64,000 bases of DNA from Siphonodentalium dalli. Its lineage: Eukaryota; Mollusca; Scaphopoda; Gadilida; Siphonodentaliidae. A model generated the notes under the pieces. It was not told the DNA's origin. It searched no databases and worked only from the letters and a program-made list of their open reading frames with translations. The stretch covers positions 110,403,195 to 110,467,194 of the forward strand of contig CP136065.1 in assembly GCA_032622095.1 (NCBI GenBank). The letters are read 5' to 3'. A program made the translations under genes and the position numbers. Positions 21,831-33,339 of this stretch are shown here, in pieces. The stretch's first letter is position 1. Every line of letters starts with the position of its first letter.

Positions 21831-23340
21831 TAACGTAGAATTAAGGTTACTAAAAACGAATCATATTCGAAAACACCAACTTATAGCGTAAACATCGAGA
21901 TTTTAATGACTTTTTGACGCGAAAATAATAAGGAAAAACTAAAAAGCCACTCGCCAGTTTTATGTGCACAAAGAAGCGTGACGTCAACGTGGGAACGCAA
22001 CTTTTTTTCGGATGAGGGAATAAGACGTAAACATGTCCACGTGTTTTCTCATTTGTTTTGTTAATGGCGACTTACGATACAAATCTACTATTTTCAACAA
22101 TTTGGACATTTAGAAAGTATTGATGACTAAAGTGTGTAAATCATATAATATCACGGAGTTGTGCTAGGACTATACGTTGGACGCTGTTTTGAGAATTTTC
22201 GATGAATATTGTGAATTGGATTTTCGATTCTGGACTGGAGGTTGACCTTTCGCAATTGAAACAAATTGACACTTTTATAGACATATTTATGTTTTAGAGG
22301 AATGTTTATCAACCAAGAGTCAAAATTATTGGACTGTAATGTGCATAGAACAGTTGTCTGCAGTTTTCAACACATTCTTGGTGGAAAAAGATTCTAAAAC
22401 TACGATGGCAATTTGGGAAGTAAATCACCTATTTTCGATGTTTTTTTCGATGGTAATCCGACGTGGGCCGTATTCAACAATGCCAGCAAGGAGCTGATGC
22501 TGAACTCTTCCAATTTGATGATTATTTATTATAATTAATAAATATTTTTTTTAATCATTTCGCTTGTATATATTCTCCAAAATCAGTTGGACAAGTGTAG
22601 GTGAACAACCGATATATATTGTACAATAATAGCCTGATCGAGTTAAAATAGATTCATTGATCGGTCTTCCTGGCATATTGCTCACTGTTGTATTGTAAGA
22701 GGGGAGACCTCTAAATTTCTTGAACATTGAAATTCCGTTTGTTTAAGAATTTGTAGATGTTTATATTGAATATTCTCAGTAAATAATTATTCTGTTTGTT
22801 TCAAAAGAAATCAGAATAATTGTTATTGTTTGCAAGTACTAGTATTGGTTGAAAGATAATTATAGAACAGTTTAGATTGACTCTCCTCTTACCAGATGCA
22901 TGCTGACTGTGGAAGACCGATCGGTCTATTTAAGCACTTCCGGGCTATTATACATGTAGATCACTCGGTGATTCACCAAGGTTCGTTGGATGGCTCAAAC
23001 GATGTTTCCTAAGAAATTCCTACCATGGCCGGTTTATATATACCCTTAATTTGAACCACACAGTTGATTGTTTCGTACCATATGTTTTGTCATTTCACAC
23101 CATATACATTTGTATGTTTCGTTGGTTCCCACAAATGGTAATTGGTCATGCGTATGCAGCGTACCATGTGAAAAATTATTTTAATTTTGTTAACTTAATG
23201 AAAGCGAACATGTTTATGATTTAAAGTTACGTGATGATGACAACCAGACAATTACATGTAAACATATTTCTTTCTTTTTTTTGCGAAACAAAATTAACAA
23301 ATTGAAATTGTGGCAACAAAGTTAAAGATACATAATCTGA
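21831..23340. other. Non-coding stretch with a possible decayed inverted-repeat element
   Basis: Segments around 22645-22710 and 22870-22945 pair imperfectly (core GATCGGTCTTCC against GGAAGACCGATC), spanning about 300 bp with TTAA-like sequence at both sides. This may be an old MITE. Nothing else is recognised. Confidence 0.4.
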
Positions 23341-23345
23341 ATTAA

Positions 23346-23600
23346 CGCTTTCATATTACTATTTCCTTGGCTTCGGGGGTAAACATATTTGATTCGAGTC
23401 GAGGAACCCACCCGTGTTGAACAAAATGTTGATAAATAGCAGGTTTTGGAAAATTTGGGCAATTGTTTACTATTGTTGACTGGTTAGCATATTTTTATTT
23501 TGGGCATTTAATCGATTCTGATAACCGAAGCGGCATTTCCAAAAAATGTTTGTTGTTGGAATCTGATAATATGGGAACCATCGAATCGGTTTGAGTACCT
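23346..23600. mobile_element. Decayed relative of the TTAA-flanked MITE
   Basis: Shares GGCTTCGGGGGTAAA and GATTCGAGTCGAGGAACCC with the MITE at 24330-24798 and ends in GAGTACCT followed by TTAA. The left terminus is no longer recognisable. Confidence 0.5.
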
Positions 23601-24329
23601 TTAATGTTATTTCCAAAAAATAATACGGTATACTCAATGGTACAAATTGTCGAAATGATACATGTACTGGTATGAAATGTCCAGAACCCTGGTGTGAAAC
23701 ATCTCTATGTCAAACTTCTATGGCACGAAATGTCCAGCAACCTATTGGCTGTTCAGTCCATTGCACATTATAATTTATTTCCAAATAAAGGTAATACTAA
23801 ATATTAAAGCAGTGTTTAGTGTTAAGTTCAATCTTGAACTAATTGTACATGTGATATAGTCACACGGACTTGTTGTAAAGAAAACAAGTAAAATTGAGGA
23901 TGCCACTTTATCAAACATTGTAAATGGATCAATATTCTATTGATATGTATACCGGTACATGTAATGCTTTACAAACGCATGTTTTTGTATATATATTTTT
24001 ACTTGTTTTCTTAACAAGCCCCTGTGGCCTCAGTTTAAGTACATGTACATGTATAGGAAGCCACGACTTATCTGCGAAAGAGCTCTGTGTCTCTTGTTCA
24101 CTCATTGTGTGACCACTGAAATCAGAGACGTGGCTAGATAGTCTCCCCATTGGGGAGGGGGGTCCACCTTGATACCTGTATGTTACGACGGCCCCACTTG
24201 GAAGGAAGTTTCCTACTGGTGGCTATATCGGTCAAACAAATTTTCTAATTTTTGCCCGGTATGGCTTGTTATCAAACTACATTTGTACATGTACTTACCG
24301 TAGGTGAATATCACTTCAATTTGCCTTAA

Positions 24330-24798
24330 AGGTACTCAATCCGATCAGAGGGTCCCCATCTCAACAGATTCCAACAACAACAATCCGATCAGAGGGTCCT
24401 TCTTTGGCTTTTAGGGTAAAAAATATTTGATTCGAGTCGAGGAACCCATCAAACAAAGCTCAGAGTTATTAGATATTGATTTTTTAAATTTGTTATTTTC
24501 TCGAGATGAGTACTAATAATTGCCTTCAACTTCGTAATCTGCTCGAGATGTGTACACCAAAACACTATTCAAACAGACAAGGATGGATAACTCTAAAATC
24601 AAGTGGTAATAATAACGCAATTTTGACTGTGTTCTGGGACAGAAAGTATTCCCGATAATGAAAAATAATAGATTTCTAAAATCGATATCTAAAAAATCTG
24701 AGCTTTGATGGGTGGCTTCCTCGACTCGAATCAATTATTTATTACCCCCGAAGCCATTGAAATAGTAATTGAGAGGAGTTTTATCAGATTGAGTACCT
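24330..24798. mobile_element. 469-bp MITE with TTAA flanks (Kolobok- or piggyBac-like)
   Basis: Starts AGGTACTCAATCCGATC and ends with the inverse GATTGAGTACCT. TTAA stands at both sides (24326-24329 and 24799-24802). Further inverted matches inside pair GATTCGAGTCGAGGAACCC (about 24430) with its complement (about 24710). TTAA duplications are made by piggyBac and Kolobok elements; the AGG terminus favours Kolobok by inference. No transposase. Relatives lie at 23346-23600 and about 26662-26920. Confidence 0.75.
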
Positions 24799-24941
24799 TT
24801 AAATTGAGTAATATAGTTTTAGGACATCACCAATCAGAGTAATATGATTTCATGACATCACGGATCCGAGTAATATGGCTTTACAACATGGCATACACTG
24901 TTTACTGTTACTAAGAGGCAAACTAATTAATGTTATGGATA

Positions 24942-25095
24942 GGGTATTACTTGGTTGGTTTGATATTATAGGCCTGATTTCAGCCCTCGGTAACCTCATT
25001 TCAGCCTTCGACCTTCGATGTCAGGCTGATAGTGATATGAGGTTACCTTAGGCTGATATCAGGCCTAATATCAAACCAACCAAGAAATGTCCTCT
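24942..25095. repeat. Foldback palindrome 1 (arms about 60 bp)
   Basis: Left arm 24950-25007, loop about 15 bases, right arm 25023-25084; arms read CTTGGTTGGTTTGATATTA and its complement with a few mismatches. It is followed within about 25 bp by a reversed Helitron 3' end. A related palindrome with the same neighbour lies about 300 bp downstream. Confidence 0.8.
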
Positions 25096-25107
25096 AATTA
25101 TTATATA

Positions 25108-25235
25108 TTAGCAGGGTGACCAGTCGTTGCCCAGGTTAATGCTCTCACTTTTTTCTCTGACCCCAATACCATCACTGTAGACATTTCTAATCTGCACCAT
25201 TATGATGATTATCTTTCTCATAAGAAATAACAAAT
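25108..25235 (-). mobile_element. Helitron 3'-end fragment (minus strand, 5' truncated)
   Basis: Read on the minus strand it ends ...CACCCTGCTAA, with the CCTGGGCAACG part of the Helitron 3' hairpin region before it. The terminus is CTAA, still within the CTRR rule. The internal part matches the start of the next element (ATCATCATAATGGTGCAG against ATCACCATAATTGTGCAG). Confidence 0.6.
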
Positions 25236-25250
25236 TAATAGTTACGTGTA

Positions 25251-25400
25251 GGTTGGTTGGTTGGTTGGTTGGTTTGAATATATTGGCCTGATTTCAGCCC
25301 CCTCGGTAACCTCATATCAGCCTTCGATCTTCGATGTCAGGCTGATAGAGATATGAGGTTACCTCAGGCCGATATTTGGTCTAATATCAAACCAACCAAG
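25251..25400. repeat. Foldback palindrome 2
   Basis: Same palindrome as at 24942-25095, preceded by a GGTT run. Arms match over about 60 bp with a loop containing CGATCTTCGATGTC. Together with the following Helitron it repeats the palindrome-plus-Helitron order of the previous unit. Confidence 0.8.
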
Positions 25401-25424
25401 TAATATCCCCTAAATATTATGTAA

Positions 25425-25660
25425 CTAGCAGGGTCGTTACCCATGTTAATGCAGTGTGGTACATGTATTGTTTTGCCCCTCCCACTTTTTGTCCCTTACC
25501 CCAATACCGTCATGTGCTGTATACATTTCTAATCTGCACAATTATGGTGATATCTTTCTCGTAAGAAATTGCCCCTGTTAGACCCCTTTGGAGCCATCTA
25601 GAAGGACCCTCGTGAATCGTGAATTAATATAGAATAGACATTCACAAATATAGGTATAGA
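25425..25660 (-). mobile_element. Short complete Helitron (236 bp, minus strand)
   Basis: On the minus strand it starts TCTATACCTATATTTGTGAA after an A and ends ACCCTGCTAG before a T. The 5' part (GATGGCTCCAAAGGGGTCTA and ACGAGAAAGAT) matches the 5' end of the Helitrons at 1260 and 4105, so it belongs to the same family with almost all of the interior deleted. Confidence 0.7.
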
Positions 25661-26661
25661 TAAAGATTTTTTAAGAAGTTCCCGGACCCCTGTGGTTGTA
25701 AATAGAATGCACTCAGATATTCTGACTTCAAACTTGTGCCACCTTCTAATTTAGATGTACCGGTATACTACCGGTAGTATTGCTTGATAAGTTGATACCG
25801 GTAGACATGTGTTGATATGATTTGGTTAAAAGATTAGAAAATCAGTGCCCCCCCCTCTCTCAAAATTATCATTTAAGGAATAATCTTGGTTTTTAATGTG
25901 ATTACAGTTTAAAGATGGTCTATCTCTCCCTAAACCAAGTTTTATATGCAGCAGTTTCCTGAAATATGTATGAAATATTAAAAATAATAAATATGAATTG
26001 AAAACCCCTGTCCGGAAATGCTTCTATCTGACAATATTGATTTTATTTTATATTTTCTGGTATATTAGATACATACACATGTACAACTAATTTGGGACAT
26101 TTTACAGCTCGCAAAAATGTTTGGAGTGTAGCAAGTGGGAGAACTCTATATGAGATCGCCTGAAAGTTTTATGACATGACGGTTTGTTGTAAAAATAGTA
26201 ACGAAAAATATGTCCCAATTGATAATCACATTATATAAGAAATTGAATGCCCTCATAGTGGTGAACATCTACATGTATACCAAATTTCATTGAGATCCAA
26301 GCAGTTATTAGCACTACTGTTCAAGTTATGCCCTGAACAGACATCAGACGGATGGACAGACAGGTGCAAAACAGTATACCCCCCTTTTTTAAAAAGGGGG
26401 TATGAATCTCGATAATTGATATAAGAATTTCATGACATGTGTCTTTGACTCGATTTTATTATTTTATACCCTGGGAATTATAGAAAACATATTTAGGAAG
26501 CTATAGATATAAATCCATCTTCAAATGCTGATCACAAACTGATAATAAATCAGTGTTTGTGATTCGGTATAAAGCCTTTAGACTCTACTGTTCAGACTTT
26601 ACTGTTTACAGCTACCGGTATAATCTTGTGTGCCAAATACAACTGCAGGGTGGAATATTGC
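25661..26661. other. Non-coding stretch with a dispersed repeat and hairpin
   Basis: The segment about 26250-26403 contains CAGACGGATGGACAGACAGG and a hairpin ATACCCCCCTTTTTT/AAAAAGGGGGTAT (26376-26403). Repeats of this style are familiar from invertebrate genomes; class unknown to me. No gene is seen. Confidence 0.5.
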
Positions 26662-26920
26662 GGATGAAGATGGATAATTCTAAAATCAAGTGGTAATAAT
26701 AACTTGATTTTAGAGTTATCCATCTTCATCCACAATTTTGACCGAGACCACCTTTTTGACGGCGTGTTTTTGGGCCACAAACAATAGAAATAATAAACTT
26801 CAAAAATTGATATCTGATCACTCAGAGTGTTGATGAGTAGGTTCCTCGACTCGAATCAATATTTTTTACCCCCGAAGCCAAAGAAATAGTAATTTAGGAG
26901 CATCGGATCGGATTGAGTAC
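26662..26920. mobile_element. Decayed relative of the TTAA MITE, beginning with a 30-bp-stem hairpin
   Basis: 26662-26691 and 26702-26731 are inverted copies with one mismatch around a 10-base loop (core TAAAATCAAGT). The same core occurs inside the MITE at 24330-24798 (about 24593). The right part carries the complement of the GAGTCGAGGAACC segment and ends GGATTGAGTAC near 26920. Confidence 0.6.
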
Positions 26921-27643
26921 AGTTAAACAATTATTTTTGTGTCTAGACTTGATTATAAAGCAAGTTTTCGCAATTGACATGCTTAAAATTGATATATGCA
27001 TGGGGAAATGTAACCATCGTTGTCTACGTACATGCCCCGTGTGCGCAACATCTCAAATGAAAAATCCAGTCTCTTGTACTAGTATTTGTAATTAAACTAC
27101 CGGTATTTGTATAGCATTTGTTATTTAAATTTAGAACAGAGCCATAATTTTGTTTAAATGTGCAGATCTACATGTATGGTAATAAGGCTTAAGCATCGTG
27201 CAGGGTGGATTTTTCTCATAAAATTAATAAACATACAGGTACAAATATTTGGCACACAAGAGTAGGCACTTTGGTGGAGTCCGATGATGTTAGATGCTGA
27301 TAGTCTAAAGGGTCAGTGTCTGGTTGTTCCCCTTGCAGAGGAGATATAAATGGGTACACGACATTTTGGATCGTCTTAAGTCGTTTCGTACCATATTTTT
27401 TGTAGTTTCGCACCATATTTTTTGTAGTTTCGTACCTTATTGTTTTGTCGTTTCGCACCATGTTGGAAATCAATTCGTCTTTTCATATCAATGATACCAT
27501 ATCACTATACATGTACATGTATGTCACACCATAGGGAAACAAATAAATGATTTTCTGCAAAGTACGAAATAAAAAAAAGTAACCAAAAAATATGGTATGA
27601 AACGACCATGGTATCGGATAGTGAAATAATGAAGAAGTCACTA
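26921..27643. other. Non-coding stretch with a short minisatellite
   Basis: About four units of GTTTCGYACCATATTTTTTGTA stand at 27385-27465; single similar units occur near 23070. The last bases before 27644 may encode a few residues of a Gypsy polymerase (EEVT), but this is too short to be sure. Confidence 0.5.
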
Positions 27644-27645
27644 TA

Positions 27646-29029
27646 GTCGGGGAGCCAATAAGGTCCACCTGCACCCCCCGATGATTACAAATAACCTTAT
27701 TTTTATTGTTCCCTATGGTATCCAGATAAAGAATCCGGAATTCTCCGAAAAATAAAGGTGGCCCTACTAGGTGCTAGAGCCATTTGAATCCAAGATGGCC
27801 GCCATTTCCTCTAATTCCGACCAGCTGTATTTAATCGTTGTAATAGATCGGTTGTTAGCAAAAGACATAGACAAAATATATGCCATTTGTTGGTATGATG
27901 TCCTTCTTCAAAATGACGGCAAAAAATTTCGAAAAAAATTCAAAATGGCCGCCGAAAAATGACGTCATCTGCACGAAAATAGGAAATTTAATTAATATTT
28001 CACCATATCTTCCATTTTTCTTCACATTAATCATTAGTAAATGGCAATGTTTTTGAGACAGTCATCAAGCGTGATATTATAGCGTCATTTTAAGACATTT
28101 GCCATTGACGAGGGTTCCGTAATAGATACAGAAAGAGGATTTGAAAAAGAGGGGTAAAATGTTCGATTTTTTGCAAGACGATTTTGATAGTCATTTTATC
28201 GACAAACCACACAGGCTGTTAATAGAATGTCAACAACTATGTGCTTTATTTTATTGGACGGATGTTTTACTTCAATGGGAATGAAATTGGTGTAGAAAAT
28301 TTCCAAAATGGCCGCCGAAAATATGAAAAATGGTAAATATTGCCCCAGGGTGTCCTGCAATGGCTTACAAGTTGTGGTTAATATATAAAATTGGCTAATC
28401 TGTATTATATACATTGCATACTAACATGTCTGATGCACCATGGATCATTGTTTCTATTTTCACCACTGACATCACCAGAAATATTGGATTTTTCTCTCAC
28501 AAACTTGACATAAATTTCGACAAAAATTCACTTTTCAGGGTTGGACAATTGTTTTAAGTAAAATGCAACTATCATTGGTATCAAAGGTATTTATTGTATT
28601 GGTCTATCTTAAATGTGTCACACTACGGTGTTTATAGACCAAATTGCTCAAGATGGCTTCCAAAATGGCAACCAAATTTGTAAAAAGTTAATTTTTTACA
28701 TATATCCCGAACATTATTCTCTGCGTTATCCGACAAGGTAGTAAATTGTGACTCACTTGGTTATTGTACGTGTTAGTTAATTAACTGACAACTACGTTCT
28801 ATCATGTTTGTCCCAGTTCCGTATGGGGCATGACAAATTCATTTTAAAGTTGCAGTATGGAATTTTGCGGAGAACATCTTTTGTGTTTCTTGCCATATTA
28901 TTGAAAGGAAATGGGCAGAACTTTGAAACGGAACTGAGATGAACCATAATATGTGGCTATTCTGGTCCATTATGATGAAACATATCAACTGGATACACGG
29001 TGGATGCCAAGATGGTAGCCAGGGAGTTA
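27646..29029. repeat. Left outer arm of the 5.3-kb foldback, single-copy part
   Basis: Pairs with 31530-32920. It contains several AAGATGGCCGCC and AAAATGGCCGCCGAAAA motifs and a CRE-like TGACGTCA. Open frames here occur in both arms and look like chance frames. Confidence 0.85.
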
Positions 29030-29915
29030 CTATATGGTCATAGATGAGGTGAATAGGTATACAGGGAGTTATTGTATGGTCAACGGTGAGATGAGTACAT
29101 GTATGTATACAATTAGTGACTGTATGATCATAAATGTAATGAATAGCTATACAGGGAGTGACTAAATGGTCATGTGTCAGGTGTATGAGTATACCCGGTG
29201 TTCCTGATTGGTGACGTGTTGGTCATGTGTAGGTTATACGGGTATACACATGTGTTGCTATATGGTCATGGGCGAGGGGTATGTGTATATAGCGAGCGGC
29301 TATATGGCCATGGATGATGTGCATATGCATACATGGAGTGAATATACTGACATGGCTGGGGAGTATTAGTATATCTTGAGTGGCTATTCTGCTATGGTGT
29401 GACAAATAGGGATACGGGGAGTGACATGGCCAAGGGTGAGGTGAATATATATACAATGATTGACCATGATCATGTACGAATGTTTTGAATAGGTACACAC
29501 GGTGTGACTATATGGCCATAGGTCAGATGAAGGAGTATACCAGGTGCCATGGGTGAGGGTATGTGTATGAAGCGAGTGGCTATATGACCATTGGTGAGGT
29601 GGATATGTATACCCGGGGTGACTCTATGGTCATTGTTGTGGTGTTGATGTATATATTGAATGTCTATTTGACCATGTGTGTGTGGAGAATAGGTATACAT
29701 GGGATGACCGTATGGCCAATAGTGAGGTGAATGGGTATACAAGGAGTGACTCTATGGTTATGGGTCATGTTTAGGATTATACCCGGTGTGACTGCATTGT
29801 GACTCATGGCTGTATGGCCATCCATGGTCATGGGTCAGGTGTACGTTTATACAGTTGGTCACTATATTGTTATGTCTGTAGTGTTTATGTATATATGGAA
29901 TGACTGTGTGGTAAT
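29030..29915 (+). repeat. Left 42-bp tandem array of the foldback
   Basis: About 21 diverged units with a consensus like GTGACTATATGGTCATGGG then TGAGGTGAATAGGTATACAG. The unit length is a multiple of three, so on the minus strand it can be read as 14-residue repeats rich in His, Ile and Thr. Confidence 0.85.
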
Positions 29916-30049
29916 GGGTGGCTATCGCTTTTCACGTTTAAAGTTCCCCCATGTACACAAACACTATCATGGTGGAGAACTCTTTGATATGACCTCTCTA
30001 TTGATTAACATATCCTTGCGTTATTGTGGAAAGCGATAGCCACCCAAAT

Positions 30050-31540
30050 TACACATGTACAACCCACCATGACCTCATATGTACATAAACACCACACAAA
30101 TGACAATATAGTCACCCACTCTATACACATACACCTGACCATACAGCCATATTTGGTTATACTGGTGCATGCCACAAATGACGATACAGCCATGAGTCAC
30201 CATGCATGAACACCAGGTATACTCCTACACCTGACCATATAGTCACTATGTGTATACATATACACCACATTCACGATCATAAAGTCACTCATTGTATACC
30301 TATTCACCTCACCGTGGACCATACAGCCACTACATGTATATCTATTCGCCATACCCATGACCATAGAGTCAATCCAGATATACATATACACCTCATCAAT
30401 GGTGAGCCCTTCCAAATATACCAATACCCGCACACACGACCACTCATAAGTTTAATACTTGCATATACACCTCGCACATGACAATTCAGCAACTCAATGT
30501 ATACTTATACACGCCATCCATGATCATTCATCTACACCCTATACACCACCGATGATAATACATCCACAACATATATCAATATACGACCCACCCGTTACCA
30601 AAAGGGCACTCCCTATATAGCCACAGGTATGCATATAACTTCAATCTTGACCGTACAGGCATACCAGGTGCACCTATACACATTACCCATAACCATAAAA
30701 TCACTCCCTATTTATCTACGCACTCCATCCATGATCATACAGACAGCACAAATATACATATACACCCACATGTCACAATACAGCCACACACGGTACACAT
30801 ATACATCCCACCACGACATTACAGTCACTCCATATATACATAAACAACTCACAGATGACCATGTAGCTACTCTCGTTATATCTATACACCACAGCAATGC
30901 CCATACGGTCACAACGGCCACACACAACAATACACCGTACAGTCACTACATGTATACCGATTCACCTCACACATGCCCATACAGCCACTCCTTATATTCT
31001 TATGCATCTCACCATGGACACCCCACTCATAACCATATAGTCACTCCTTGTATACATATTCACACCATTCATGCCCATACAGTAACTCCCTGTATATATA
31101 TTCACCTCACCCTTGGCCATGTCACTCCCCGTATCCCTATTGTCACACCATAGCAGAATAGCCACTCAAGATATACTAATACTCCCCAGCCATGTCAGTA
31201 TATTCACTCCATGTATGCATATGCACATCATCCATGCCCATATAGCCGCTCGCTATATACACATACCCCTCGCCCATGACCATATAGCAACACATGTGTA
31301 TACCCGTATAACCTACACATGACCATACCGCCACATCACCAAGCAGGAACACCGGGTATACTCATACACCTGACACATGACCATTTAGTCACTCCCTGTA
31401 TAGCTATTCATTACATTTATGATCATACAGTCACTAATTGTATACATACATGTACTCATCTCACCGTTGACCATACAATAACTCCCTGTATACCTATTCA
31501 CCTCACCTATGATAATATAGTAAGTCCCTGGCTACCATCT
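30050..31540 (-). repeat. Right 42-bp tandem array of the foldback (inverted)
   Basis: About 36 units in the opposite direction to the left array. The frame stays open for long stretches (for example about 30629-31153) and gives repeats like IHIHLTHDHIVTPC. The extra units compared with the left array lie nearest the centre; the outer units (from about 31080) match the left array one for one. Confidence 0.85.
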
Positions 31541-32922
31541 TGGCATCCACCCTGTATCCAGTTGATATGTTTTATCATAATGGACCAGAATAGCCACATA
31601 TTATGGTTCATCTCAGTTCCGTTTCAAAGTTCTGCCCATTTCCTTTCAATAATATGGCAAGAAACACAAAAGAGGTTCTCCGCAAAATTCCATACTGCAA
31701 CTTTAAAATGAATTTGTCATGCCCCATACAGAACTGGGACAAACATAATAGAACGTAGTTGTCAGTTAATTAACTAACACGTACAATAACCAAGTGAGTC
31801 ACAATTTACTACCTTGTCGGATAACGCAGAGAATAATGTTCGGGATATATGTAAAAAATTAACTTTTTACAAATTTGGTTGCCATTTTGGAAGCCATCTT
31901 GAGCAATTTGGTCTATAAACACCGTAGTGTGACACATTTAAGATAGACCAATACAATAAATACCTTTGATACCAATGATAGTTGCATTTTACTTAAAACA
32001 ATTGTCCAACCCTGAAAAGTGAATTTTTGTCGAAATTTATGTCAAGTTTGTGAGAGAAAAATCCAATATTTCTGGTGATGTCAGTGGTGACAATAGAAAC
32101 AATGATCCATGGTGCATCAGACATGTTAGTATGCAATGTATATAATACAGATTAGCCAATTTTATATATTAACCACAACTTGTAAGCCATTGCAGGACAC
32201 CCTGGGGCAATATTTACCATTTTTCATATTTTCGGCGGCCATTTTGGAAATTTTCTACACCAATTTCATTCCCATTGAAGTAAAACATCCGTCCAATAAA
32301 ATAAAGCACATAGTTGTTGACATTCTATTAACAGCCTGTGTGGTTTGTCGATAAAATGACTATCAAAATCGTCTTGCAAAAAATCGAAAATTTTACCCCT
32401 CTTTTTCAAATCCTCTTTCTGTATCTATTACGGAACCCTCGTCAATGGCAAATGTCTTAAAATGACGCTATAATATCACGCTTGATGACTGTCTCAAAAA
32501 CATTGCCATTTACTAATGATTAATGTGAAGAAAAATGGAAGATATGGTGAAATATTAATTAAATTTCCTATTTTCGTGCAGATGACGTCATTTTTCGGCG
32601 GCCATTTTGAATTTTTTTCGAAATTTTTTGCCGTCATTTTGAAGAAGGACATCATACCAACAAATGGCATATATTTTGTCTGTGTCTTTTGCTAACAACC
32701 GATCTATTACAACGATTAAATACAGCTGGTCGGAATTAGAGGAAATGGCGGCCATCTTGGATTCAAATGGCTCTAGCACCTAGTAGGGCCACCTTTATTT
32801 TTCGGAGAATTCCGGATTCTTTATCTGGATACCATAGGGAACAATAAAAATAAGGTTATTTGTAATCATCGTGGGGGGGGGGGGGGGGGGGGTGCAGGTG
32901 GACCTTATTGGCTCCCCGACTA

Positions 32923-33335
32923 AATGGATCCTGCGTGTTTGCAAAACTAGATGCAAAAAACAAATTAATTGGTCACAAGGAGTGTAATCGATTTTGCAGA
33001 ACTCCTTTCGGATTGACATGTAAACCGGATGCATATATGAAAGTAATGGATGACATACTTTTTGGACTGGAAGGTATAGTTTGTTACAATTTGCATCCCG
33101 TCTGGAAGCAGTTTTTCAAAGGTTCTGCAACCGAAATCTTAACAGATAAATGTCAGTTTAACCTTCGACGGCTGAACATTCTAGGCCAGACCAGGAACAA
33201 ATTTCTGCAATCGTGAATGCACATCCCCCGAAAAATTTAGCCGAGCTGCGATCGTTCCTTGGATCTACAGGATTCTTGGTGACATTTATTGCAAACTATG
33301 TGACCTTGACTGAGACTCTTAGAAGGTTGACACAC
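32923..33335 (+). pseudogene. Ty3/Gypsy reverse transcriptase/RNase H relic
   Basis: Three pieces in the order expected for Gypsy Pol: an RT segment with FAKLDAKN (about 32938) and TPFGLTCKPDAYMKVMDDIL (about 33003-33062); a gap where the catalytic YVDD region should be; then the end of RT and start of RNase H with PPKNLAELRSFLGSTGF (about 33225-33276) and LTETLRRLTHKV. The catalytic aspartates are lost and frames change, so it is dead. It begins at the TA beside the foldback, which suggests the foldback landed in it. Confidence 0.75.
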
Positions 33336-33339
33336 AAGG

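Larger units (their letters stand above)
27646..32920. mobile_element. 5.3-kb foldback element with tandem-repeat arms
   Basis: The left arm (27646-29934) and right arm (30030-32920) are reverse complements separated by about 95 bp. The outer 1.39 kb of the arms is single-copy and nearly identical; I see only scattered differences and a longer G run on the right. The inner parts are 42-bp tandem arrays of about 21 units on the left and about 36 on the right. Tips read GTCGGGGAGCCAATAAGG and are flanked by TA at 27644-27645 and 32921-32922. Long inverted repeats made of tandem subrepeats define Foldback elements (Drosophila FB, sea-urchin TU). No transposase is seen. The right flank is a Gypsy RT fragment. 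Confidence 0.9.

Noticed and set aside
23388-23405. GATTCGAGTCGAGG as a tRNA B box or SINE
   Set aside because: It lies inside the TTAA MITE family; there is no A box or cloverleaf around it.
24122-24180. CAGAGACGTGGCTAGAT as the left end of another hAT-like element
   Set aside because: I found no matching right end or 8-bp duplication nearby; it may be a lone relic.
29030-31540. Long His/Ile-rich frames as real genes
   Set aside because: They follow from a 42-bp repeat that is a multiple of three, appear on both arms of an inverted repeat, and have no recognised domain.
20992-33335. Gypsy gag-protease at 21 kb and polymerase at 33 kb as one interrupted element
   Set aside because: Same strand and order, but they are about 6 kb apart even without the foldback, the intervening sequence shows no pol or LTR, and sequence alone cannot link them.
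20992-33335. Gypsy relics as an endogenous virus with an envelope gene
   Set aside because: No envelope-like frame or LTR is visible; only gag, protease and polymerase scraps of a retrotransposon remain.
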